From: Acidobacteriota bacterium
GTDB taxonomy: Bacteria > Acidobacteriota > Terriglobia > Bryobacterales > JACQDG01
DNA length: 6,291 bases
Direction: 5' to 3'
Assembly: GCA_016201195.1 (NCBI GenBank)
Contig: JACQDI010000708.1
Span: 1 to 6,291, forward strand
Both the position numbers and the translations under genes were made by a program. Below the pieces are notes generated by a model. The model did no database searches, was not told the DNA's origin, and saw only the letters and a program-made list of their open reading frames with translations. Positions within the stretch are counted from its first letter, which is position 1, and the number at the start of each line of letters is the position of its first letter. This document shows, piece by piece, positions 1 through 5,505 of the stretch.

Positions 1-2193
1 ACCGACGCCGGCATGCAGGCCTTCGACCGTGCGACCCTCTGGTATCAGAACCTCACCTTCGATTACATCATCCCCGGCAAGCTCGAAATCGAGTTTCCGT
101 TCTTCGCCGCGGGCGCCGGTACGGTCCACTCGATCACCGTCGACGGGACCACGTACAGCTACACCGAGCAGGCGGGCGACGGTAGCGCCGACGTGGCCAA
201 CGCCTTGGTGAGCGCTGTCAACGGAGCCCCGGACCCAAACGTTGACGCCTCGATTGGAAGTCAGGCACACATCGTCAAGCTGGTGAGGAAGCTCGACACC
301 GGCGCCAGCTTCAACGTCTCCGCCTCCGGCAGTGGGTCGGACACGCTCTACCACGTTAAGACCTCAACCATCTGCCGGAACATCCGCGACCAGATCAACA
401 GCACCAACTGGGCGGTACTGGGAGTGCTGCTTTCGTTGTCAGCCACCGCCTCGGGCAACCAGATCACGATTACTGCCCAGCGGCCGGGCTACGACGGCAA
501 CATGATCCGTCTGTACGAGCTCCACAAGAACTCGAACCTCTATTTCACGCCTTCGGCACGGCAGCTCTCAGACGGGTCTTCGGATGCCACCTGGCGCATC
601 ACGATCGAGTTCTCTGCCGAGGGCGCGACGGACCTCCAGAAGATCTGGATGACGTTCGCGCCGAAGCTGGCCGACTCGGCTTCCTACCAGGACCAGGAAT
701 GGGAGGCGACGTTCTCGAATTGGACCATCGTGGACACGCTCAGCAAGCGGGCACTCAAGGTCGCCGGGCCGTTGTCGGTCCGGATCGAAGAGAACGACGC
801 CTGGGTGCGCTACACCGGCTTCTGGGAGTGGGCGCCAGCGCAGTTTTGGAGCCAAGGACGCGCGTTGCGTGCGGCGCAGACCGGCGCGACGGCGACCGTC
901 GAAACCCATTGCAGTGCGACCCACGATGTCTACCTCGGCACGAGACTCGATTACAACTGCGGGATCGTCGAGGCCAGGCTCGACGGCGGGTCTCCGGTGC
1001 AGCTGAATTGCTACGAACCGGCCGCCAAGGCCAGGCAGGTTCGGCGCAAGGTGTTCAGCAACGTGTCCGCCGGGCAGCACTCGGTCGAGGTCCGGCTGAC
1101 CGGCACGAGGAATTCTTCGAGTCAGGGCTACTACTATTACTTCGACTTCCTGGAATGCGCGGTGCCGTCGGACGTGCCGGACCCGCCCACGACTCACACC
1201 GACGTGGCCGTGGCGTGTGACTACGGCACGGACCACACGTACAAGCTCTCGCCACAGCGCCTCGTGTGGGCGATCCGCAAGCTCGGTTTGATCGGCGAGA
1301 TCGATCACTACATTTCCGTCTTCTGGTGGAACCAGCGGAAGCGTGTGGGTGGCTCCTTCCCGAGGGTCACGGTCACGTATGGGGGAACCTGTCCGCCATC
1401 CGCGGTCTGGGTCCAGCGCTATCCCGACGGCAAGCCAGTCGAGACCGCGACTGGCTTCGGCAACAAGAACTCATCGCACTGCGCCTTCGCACCGCCGTTC
1501 CGCGACTACATCAAGAAGGCCTACGAAGAGATGGTCGGCCACATGGAGGCCGCCGGCCTGACTGCCCGGCTCCAGTTCGGAGAAGTGCTGTGGTGGTACT
1601 TCGCCAATGCCTCTGGCATGGCCTTCTATGATGCTTACACGACCGACCGCTTCCAAACCCAGTACGGCCGCCTGCTCCACACCTTCCTCACGCCGAACGA
1701 CGATCCTTCGGTCAACGTCTACGTGGAGGCCAACTTCCTACACCAGACCGTCAAGGACCACGTCGAGTCGATCCGCACCCACGTATTGGCTTCACACCCC
1801 AGCGCGAAGTTCGAGCTGCTCTGGCCGCTGGACGTCAACGATCCCGGCACCCGCCGGCTCAACCGTTACATCAACCTGGCCCTGGAGTGGGAAAGCAAAG
1901 TCGGCTCCGGCTTCGAGACCTTCCTGATCGAGGGGTTCCAGTTCGCCGGTATTGACCGCAACCTCGACAAGGTTCGCTGGATGGCCGGATACCCCTTCGA
2001 GGTGCTCTCCTGGCCCCGCGCCGACTGCCGCTACCTGATGGGCATCTTCAATGCTGGCTGGCCCTGGGAACGCGACTACCTGATTGCCCGCCGCTCCTGC
2101 GTTCCGCTTATCAAGATCTGGGCTTACGACCACCTCTGCCTGTTTGGTCGCGGCGTGCCCCTGCCCTTAGAAGAACGCATCTTCCGCTACTAA
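1..2193 (+). CDS. Large multidomain protein, 5'-partial: phage-tail-like beta domains, carbohydrate-binding-like sandwich, TIM-barrel C-terminus
   Basis: The frame is open from base 1; the first ATG (13) has no visible ribosome site, so the true start probably lies upstream and any signal peptide is unseen. Numbering from that ATG gives 726 residues. Residues ~36-107 (ITVDGTTYSYTEQAGD, then VANALVSAVNG) and ~117-172 (helix with INS, then ITITAQRPGYDGN) look like two diverged copies of a small beta-alpha-beta module seen in phage tail-type proteins. Residues ~190-265 are beta-rich with a conserved-looking TWRITIEFSAEG start. Residues ~267-385 resemble a non-catalytic carbohydrate-binding sandwich (WSQGRALRAAQTGA, VEARLDGG, AGQHSVEVRLTG). 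Residues ~398-715 are Trp-rich and alternate strands and helices like a TIM barrel, with acidic residues at strand ends: E524 (QFGEVLWW), E572 (VYVEANF) and E640 (FLIEGFQF). E524/E640 could be an acid/base-nucleophile pair of a retaining glycosidase, but this is inference; a structural, tail-sheath-like barrel is equally possible. It is convergent with the minus-strand operon. Confidence is high that it is a gene, low for function. Confidence 0.9.
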   Translation, partial: TDAGMQAFDRATLWYQNLTFDYIIPGKLEIEFPFFAAGAGTVHSITVDGTTYSYTEQAGDGSADVANALVSAVNGAPDPNVDASIGSQAHIVKLVRKLDTGASFNVSASGSGSDTLYHVKTSTICRNIRDQINSTNWAVLGVLLSLSATASGNQITITAQRPGYDGNMIRLYELHKNSNLYFTPSARQLSDGSSDATWRITIEFSAEGATDLQKIWMTFAPKLADSASYQDQEWEATFSNWTIVDTLSKRALKVAGPLSVRIEENDAWVRYTGFWEWAPAQFWSQGRALRAAQTGATATVETHCSATHDVYLGTRLDYNCGIVEARLDGGSPVQLNCYEPAAKARQVRRKVFSNVSAGQHSVEVRLTGTRNSSSQGYYYYFDFLECAVPSDVPDPPTTHTDVAVACDYGTDHTYKLSPQRLVWAIRKLGLIGEIDHYISVFWWNQRKRVGGSFPRVTVTYGGTCPPSAVWVQRYPDGKPVETATGFGNKNSSHCAFAPPFRDYIKKAYEEMVGHMEAAGLTARLQFGEVLWWYFANASGMAFYDAYTTDRFQTQYGRLLHTFLTPNDDPSVNVYVEANFLHQTVKDHVESIRTHVLASHPSAKFELLWPLDVNDPGTRRLNRYINLALEWESKVGSGFETFLIEGFQFAGIDRNLDKVRWMAGYPFEVLSWPRADCRYLMGIFNAGWPWERDYLIARRSCVPLIKIWAYDHLCLFGRGVPLPLEERIFRY

Positions 2194-2306
2194 ACCCACC
2201 TCGTTGGTCCGCTCTGCGATAAACCAAGTGCTGGTGTTTCCGAATTACGATGCTTCGCGCAGGATGCACGACCCGTACGCTGACCGGTAAAGGAGGAGGT
2301 GTGAAG

Positions 2307-2390
2307 ATGCCGGGCGTCAGCCCTTCCGCTTCCCAGGGCCGTGACTGGCTGTTGACTGAAACATTTTCAGCTTCAGCCTTACGCTGCTAA
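2307..2390 (+). CDS. Small ORF (27 aa) behind a strong Shine-Dalgarno sequence
   Basis: An unusually good ribosome-binding sequence, AAAGGAGGAGG (2289-2299), lies 7 nt before ATG 2307, with an alternative in-frame GTG at 2301. The reading frame runs 27 codons (starts MPGVSPSASQGRDW) to TAA at 2388-2390. The same frame is also open from ATG 2250, which would give 46 aa. The peptide has no recognisable domain, membrane segment or catalytic motif. Its stop overlaps, on the opposite strand, the stop of the LacI remnant (2387-2389). It may be a genuine short peptide, the start of a gene cut off by the rearrangement, or chance. The ribosome site is the only positive evidence. Confidence 0.3.
   Translation: MPGVSPSASQGRDWLLTETFSASALRC
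2356..2370. repeat. Perfect 15-bp inverted repeat (6-bp arms, 3-nt spacer)
   Basis: CTGAAA-CAT-TTTCAG reads as a perfect palindrome around an unpaired centre. It lies 17 bp past the stop codon of the LacI-type remnant on the minus strand and inside the small plus-strand ORF. The arms loosely recall operator half-sites of the LacI/GalR family, but that family usually shows an even palindrome with a central CG, which is absent. It lacks a following T-run, so it is not a convincing terminator. Possibly chance. Confidence 0.35.
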
Positions 2391-2506
2391 GACACCACCA
2401 GATCGCGCGTGCCGCAGGATTGGCGGATGATCAGCTTGCAGTCCAGAAGAATGTCGCGCGCTGGCATAGTGGGGTGCGCGATTCGCTCCAGCATGGAAAG
2501 CGCTCG
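2387..2506 (-). pseudogene. LacI/GalR-family transcriptional regulator, C-terminal remnant
   Basis: Read on the minus strand, this frame ends at TAG (2387-2389) and carries 39 residues that match the extreme C-terminus of LacI/GalR repressors: RALSMLERIAHP, a short loop, then ILLDCKLIIRQSC followed by a short tail. The family signature here is the block in which the ligand-binding domain ends with a leucine-rich helix, a 'LLdckLIvRqSc' strand and the stop. Everything upstream (the helix-turn-helix DNA-binding domain and most of the periplasmic-binding-like domain, about 300 residues) is missing: the frame meets a stop (2513-2515) and the sequence becomes a DUF2924 fragment in the other orientation. 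The remnant points the same way as the catabolic operon and lies downstream of it. It may therefore be what is left of that operon's regulator, but this is inference. It cannot function as a repressor. Confidence 0.8.
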
Positions 2507-2760
2507 AGATTGCTAATGACGCTGACCTCCGCGTCACGGCCCCGAAGGGATTCAACATTGGAGCCACACCGGAGCGCAGCCTCACTCGAAAGCTGACGGC
2601 CACAGATCCGCGACTGCCTGCGCCCGGGCAGTTGCTTGTGCGCGAGTGGCGTACGCAGTCTGCGGTGGTGAGAAGCCGGACCGATGGCTTCGAGTACAAC
2701 AGCCGGATCTACAAGTCCCTGAGCGCGATCGCCCGCGAGGTCACGATGCCGCACTCATCT
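2500..2760 (+). pseudogene. DUF2924-family protein fragment, truncated at both ends
   Basis: In the plus frame starting at GCG 2500 the translation reads ALEIANDADLRVTAPKG, then TDPRLPAPGQLLVREW, then DGFEYNSRIYKSLSAIAREV. This is the recognisable central and C-terminal core of DUF2924 proteins, whose hallmarks are 'ANDADLR', 'DPRLPxPGtxLxReW' and 'GFEYxGrxYrSLSAIAreiTGtHW'. The N-terminal helical half (roughly 60 residues) is absent, replaced by antisense LacI sequence with an upstream in-frame stop at 2467-2469. At the 3' end the family's 'TGTHW(N/S)G' motif is decayed to TMPHSS at about 2743-2760 and the final 'LFFGL' strand is missing. DUF2924 genes commonly sit beside large serine recombinases or resolvases in Alphaproteobacteria and Acidobacteriota. 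This piece therefore suggests a decayed integrative element, although no recombinase remains in the window. The function of the family is unknown. Confidence 0.8.
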
Positions 2761-2849
2761 GTAAATTTATCAATAACTTTCGCAATATTCAACCGCTCCG
2801 CTTTCCATTGCCAGCCTTTTTGCTGGTTGATGACACCGCTGGATATCAC
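2709..2849 (-). pseudogene. Truncated start of an unknown gene following the operon
   Basis: On the minus strand the dehydrogenase stop codon (2851-2853) is embedded in GGAGGTGA (2858-2851), a full-strength Shine-Dalgarno sequence, followed after 2 nt by GTG (2849). From there 46 codons run to TAG at 2709-2711. The first ~30 residues (ISSGVINQQKGWQWKAERL, then NIAKVIDKFT) are polar and Lys/Gln-rich and lie in AT-richer DNA (2761-2849) unlike the rest of the window. The remaining codons are merely antisense to the DUF2924 fragment. The simplest reading is that this is the 5' end of a further operon gene, or of a foreign gene, cut off at about 2760. I recognise no family. The short spacing (4 nt from GGAGG) and the GTG start keep confidence low. 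Confidence 0.35.
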
Positions 2850-2850
2850 T

Positions 2851-3624
2851 TCACCTCCGATATAGCGACGGAATCCGTACCCCCGCCGTCAGCCCGCCGT
2901 CCAGCACCACTATGCTACCGTTGAAAAACTCCCCCTGCGGCGAGGCCAGAAAGACTGCGCACCCGGCGACATCGGTCGGGGCGCCGAACTTCCGCGCCGG
3001 ATACAGTTCCCGCAGCTCGGCCTCCTGGTCCGGGTACTGGTCATAGTGCCGGCGGGAGCTTTCGGTCATGATCGTACCCGGGCAGATGGCATTCACGCGA
3101 ATGCCAAACGGCCCGTACTGGACCGCCATCAGCCTGGTTAGCGACACGATGCCACCTTTGGCGGCGGTGTAGGCGGCCAGATGAATCCCCGTCAGAGCGT
3201 TGACGGAGCTGATGTGGACGATCGCGCCCGCGCGGCGCTCCATCATCCCGCGCAGGGCCTCCCGCGAGCAGAGATACACACCCTTCAGGCAAACCGCGAC
3301 GATGCGGTCCCACTCCGGCTCTGACACCTCGTGGAGCAGCCCGTCGCCCGACCAGATCGCGGCGTTGTTAACCAGGATATCGACCGGACCGGCGATCCGG
3401 AAGGCACGCTCCACGTCGGCCGCGACGGCCACGTCCGCCTCGACCGGCTCGCAGAGACTGCCCCCCTCCCGGATCAGAGAGGCGGTCTGCGCGTTGCCCT
3501 CCCGGTCCACGTCGAGCGAGACGACCCGGGCGCCTTCGGCGGCGAACCGCCGCGCGATCTCGCGCCCGATCCCGTTTCCGGCCCCGGTGATGAGCGCCGT
3601 CTTACCCGCCAGCTTCCAATCCAT
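2851..3624 (-). CDS. Short-chain dehydrogenase/reductase (classical SDR, NAD-type)
   Basis: This is a 257-residue classical SDR, full length for the family, a cytosolic NAD(P)-dependent oxidoreductase probably acting on an alcohol or keto group. The Rossmann glycine motif is T13-GAGNGI-G20. D38 at the end of beta-2 favours NAD over NADP. N86-NAA-89 is the structural motif, S139/S140, Y152 and K156 (YxxxK) are the active site, and P182-G183 follows beta-6. The tetrad Asn expected in the 'VNLKG' stretch is Cys112 (VCLKG), which is unusual. The start at ATG 3624 is chosen because the Rossmann fold begins at residue 5; the open frame continues further upstream but that extension is antisense-like and overlaps the enolase. 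The start overlaps the enolase stop by 23 bp, with a weak AGGCGG 6 nt upstream, so translational coupling is likely. The role (oxidising a product of the amidohydrolase/enolase route) is inferred from context. Confidence 0.95.
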   Translation of the reverse strand: MDWKLAGKTALITGAGNGIGREIARRFAAEGARVVSLDVDREGNAQTASLIREGGSLCEPVEADVAVAADVERAFRIAGPVDILVNNAAIWSGDGLLHEVSEPEWDRIVAVCLKGVYLCSREALRGMMERRAGAIVHISSVNALTGIHLAAYTAAKGGIVSLTRLMAVQYGPFGIRVNAICPGTIMTESSRRHYDQYPDQEAELRELYPARKFGAPTDVAGCAVFLASPQGEFFNGSIVVLDGGLTAGVRIPSLYRR

Positions 3625-4720
3625 CAATCGCCGCCTGATCGAGTTCCACGCCGAGGCCGGGGCCGCTCGGAACGGCCGCGCACCCGTTCTGCATCGCGAT
3701 CGGCTCCACGCCGACCCGGCGGGTGTGGTACAGCGGCCCGATGATATCATGCGCCACCGACTCTGCCAGATTCGGGATCGCCACCGCCAGGTGCACCATG
3801 GCTGCCGACGCGATCTCCCACTCCAGGTTGCTGCCGATGACGCATTCCAGGCCCGCTGCCGCGGCCAGGTGCGCGATCTCGAGCGAGCGCCGCACCCCGG
3901 CATTCTTGCCCGGGTAGATGCTGATCAGGTCGCAGGCATCGCAGCGGATCGCCTGGAGCGCGTCCCGCGCCGTGAAGATCGATTCGTCGAGCAGGAGCGG
4001 GATCGAGGTGCGCTGTCGCAGCCGGGCGCACCCGAAGAAGTCGCCCCGTGGCAGCGGTTGTTCGAGGGCATTCACGCCGAGCCGCTCTAGCGACGGGATC
4101 GCGGCCAGCGCTTCGCTCTCGGTCCACCCGCCGTTGGCATCCACGGCGACGGGGAACGCGGCGCCCAGCGCCGAGCGGACCGCCTCCACGCGGGCGATAT
4201 CCCGGTCCACGTTCAAACCGACCTTCACCTTGACGGCCCGGAGCCCCTGCGCCGCCACCGTCTCGGCCACCTGCGCTGCGGCCCGCGGATCAAACGCACC
4301 GATCGAGAACTTCAATGCGATTAGCGGCGCCCGCCGGGCGCCTCCCAGCAGAACGTGCGCCGGTGCGCCGAGGATCTTTCCGGCGAGATCCAGCAAGGCC
4401 ATCTCCAGCGCTGCCTTGGTGAACGGGTTGCCGATCAGAACGCGGTCCATGGCGTCGGCCAGCGCGCCGATCTCGAGCGGATCGCGGCCGATGAGCACAG
4501 GCGCCAGAACGTCGCGGATCGCGGCCAGCGCACCGGCCTGCGTCTCGCCGCTCCAGACCGGCATGACCGTTGCCTCGCCGATCCCCGCGGTCTCCTCGTC
4601 GGTCCGCACCATCACCACCACGTAGCGCGAAATGCGGTGCTCTCCTGCGGCGCTGACGATGGAGAACTCGGGCCTCGTAGGGATTGAAACCGGCTGCGTC
4701 TGGACCGAGCGGATCTTCAC
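3602..4720 (-). CDS. Enolase-superfamily enzyme, muconate-lactonizing (MLE) subgroup
   Basis: A 372-residue protein, the usual size for mandelate racemase/muconate lactonizing enzymes. Residues ~1-120 form the alpha+beta capping domain and ~125-340 the barrel. K164-V-K166 is the KxK motif with its proton-abstracting lysine. D194 (VDANGGW), E220 (LEQPL) and D245 (LDES) are the three Mg ligands, and K272 (YPGKNAG) is the opposite-face lysine typical of the MLE subgroup. E300 (GSNLEWEIASAA) matches the conserved barrel Glu. All catalytic residues are present, so it should abstract a proton alpha to a carboxylate and act as a cycloisomerase, epimerase, racemase or dehydratase. The subgroup contains muconate cycloisomerases, dipeptide epimerases, o-succinylbenzoate synthases and hydroxyproline dehydratases, and I cannot choose among them. 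GTG 4720 is the start because GAGGGG (4731-4726) precedes it by 5 nt, it forms a GTGA overlap with the preceding amidohydrolase stop, and the family N-terminus begins there. Confidence 0.93.
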   Translation of the reverse strand: MKIRSVQTQPVSIPTRPEFSIVSAAGEHRISRYVVVMVRTDEETAGIGEATVMPVWSGETQAGALAAIRDVLAPVLIGRDPLEIGALADAMDRVLIGNPFTKAALEMALLDLAGKILGAPAHVLLGGARRAPLIALKFSIGAFDPRAAAQVAETVAAQGLRAVKVKVGLNVDRDIARVEAVRSALGAAFPVAVDANGGWTESEALAAIPSLERLGVNALEQPLPRGDFFGCARLRQRTSIPLLLDESIFTARDALQAIRCDACDLISIYPGKNAGVRRSLEIAHLAAAAGLECVIGSNLEWEIASAAMVHLAVAIPNLAESVAHDIIGPLYHTRRVGVEPIAMQNGCAAVPSGPGLGVELDQAAIDGLEAGG

Positions 4721-5505
4721 GCGCGCCCCTCGCCGATCAGCCGTATCGCGTTCTCGCCCAGGATCAACCGCTGCTGCGCCTCCGTAAGGGGCGCCGAGCG
4801 GATCTTTTCCAGGTTCCATTTCCCGGCGGGCGCGCCGCCGATGGGAAGATCGGTCCCGAACAAGATGCGCTCGGCGCCGATCCGCTCCAGCGCGAACTCC
4901 AGATCGGCCACCTGCGCTCCCGAGGTCTCCAGGTACACGTTCGGGCACAGCTCGGCCGAGCGTACCGCGTCGAGAAACAGCAACTTGCCGAAATGCCCAA
5001 TGATAAACGGGGCCTCTGGAAACCGTCTTGCCTGCTCCATCACCTGAAACGGCTGCGAGTAGGGTGGCGTCCCGGTGTGGAAAAGCACCGGGATGCGATA
5101 CTTCGAGCAGACCTCCAGGCACGGGTACAGGTAGGCGCTGTTGGCCGGAAACGACTGGAGCCAGGGGTGGAACTTCAGCCCCTTCAGGCCCAGCTCGATC
5201 GACCGCAGCAGCTCGCGCGCTGCGCCGTCGGGGTCCTGGTTGGGATAAGTCGTGGCAAAACCGATCAGGCGGTCAGGAAACCGCCGGACCGCCGCGGCAA
5301 TCTGGTCGTTCGCTTTGCGGTGGTCGTTGAAGCCGTACAGCCCCGCCAGGGTGAGCAGGAAGCAGCGGTCGAAGCCGACCTCGTCCATCAGCCGGACGAT
5401 CGCCTCGACATCCCAGACGTTGGCGTCGGACACGCCGGCCTTTTTCTTATAGGCATACCAGCCGGTCGTGTCGGTGATGAGATGGATGTGGCTGTCCACA
5501 ATCAT
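4717..5505 (-). CDS. Amidohydrolase family 2 protein A (ACMSD-like metal-dependent hydrolase)
   Basis: A 262-residue TIM-barrel metalloenzyme of the amidohydrolase-2 family (relatives: ACMSD, gamma-resorcylate decarboxylase, lactonases). The metal-site set is complete: H6-I-H8 at the end of beta-1 (DSHIHL), H113 (KFHPWLQ), H143 on beta-5 (VLFHTG), H171 (IIGHFG) and D219 on beta-8 (FGTDLP). In ACMSD the corresponding HxH, beta-5 His and beta-8 Asp bind zinc and the beta-6 His is catalytic. It should therefore be active as a hydrolase, lactonase or decarboxylase; which of these is not readable. No signal peptide is seen, so it is probably cytosolic. ATG 5505 is the start because it overlaps the preceding gene's stop as ATGA, has AGGGAG 9 nt upstream (5520-5515), and puts HxH at the standard position; the longer upstream open frame is rejected. 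It is clearly paralogous to the next gene upstream. Confidence 0.95.
   Translation of the reverse strand: MIVDSHIHLITDTTGWYAYKKKAGVSDANVWDVEAIVRLMDEVGFDRCFLLTLAGLYGFNDHRKANDQIAAAVRRFPDRLIGFATTYPNQDPDGAARELLRSIELGLKGLKFHPWLQSFPANSAYLYPCLEVCSKYRIPVLFHTGTPPYSQPFQVMEQARRFPEAPFIIGHFGKLLFLDAVRSAELCPNVYLETSGAQVADLEFALERIGAERILFGTDLPIGGAPAGKWNLEKIRSAPLTEAQQRLILGENAIRLIGEGRA

Larger units (their letters stand above)
2194..2850. other. Convergent intergenic region made of gene debris
   Basis: About 650 bp separate the plus-strand large gene from the minus-strand operon, with no intact gene. In order it contains a short unrecognised stretch (2194-2285), a Shine-Dalgarno-led small ORF, an inverted repeat, the 3' end of a LacI-type regulator, a DUF2924 fragment, and an AT-rich patch (about 2761-2850) carrying the start of a truncated gene. 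I see no clear intrinsic terminator for the large gene: a weak, bulged pairing at 2221-2239 has no proper T-run. No tRNA, CRISPR or clear insertion-sequence ends were seen. No flanking direct repeats were evident by eye around the DUF2924 fragment. Confidence 0.75.

Noticed and set aside
568..1308. Minus-strand open frame (246 codons) inside the large first gene
   Set aside because: Arg/Val/His-rich shadow of the plus-strand coding frame; no motif.
2221..2239. Possible terminator hairpin after the large gene (AAACCA ... TGGTGTTT)
   Set aside because: Pairing is short and bulged and there is no T-tract beyond three bases.
2812..2827. CCAGC-CTTTTT-GCTGG as a terminator hairpin
   Set aside because: The T-run is in the loop, not after the stem, and the stem is only 5 bp.
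2632..2865. Plus-strand ORF starting at ATG? 2632 as an intact gene
   Set aside because: Its first half is the middle of a DUF2924 protein and its second half is read through unrelated AT-rich DNA, so it is a truncated gene with a random tail.
3625..3903. N-terminal extension of the SDR frame (93 extra residues)
   Set aside because: It overlaps the enolase reading frame, is Arg/Ser/Trp-rich shadow sequence, and the Rossmann fold starts directly after ATG 3624.
3200..4090. Long plus-strand open frame (296 codons) opposite the SDR and enolase genes
   Set aside because: It is antisense to two genes with complete catalytic motifs, its composition is Arg/Ser/Pro-rich as expected of a GC-rich shadow frame, and no domain is recognisable.
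4721..5122. N-terminal extension of the enolase frame (134 extra residues)
   Set aside because: It lies inside amidohydrolase A, and GTG 4720 has a ribosome site, a GTGA overlap and the family's normal N-terminus.
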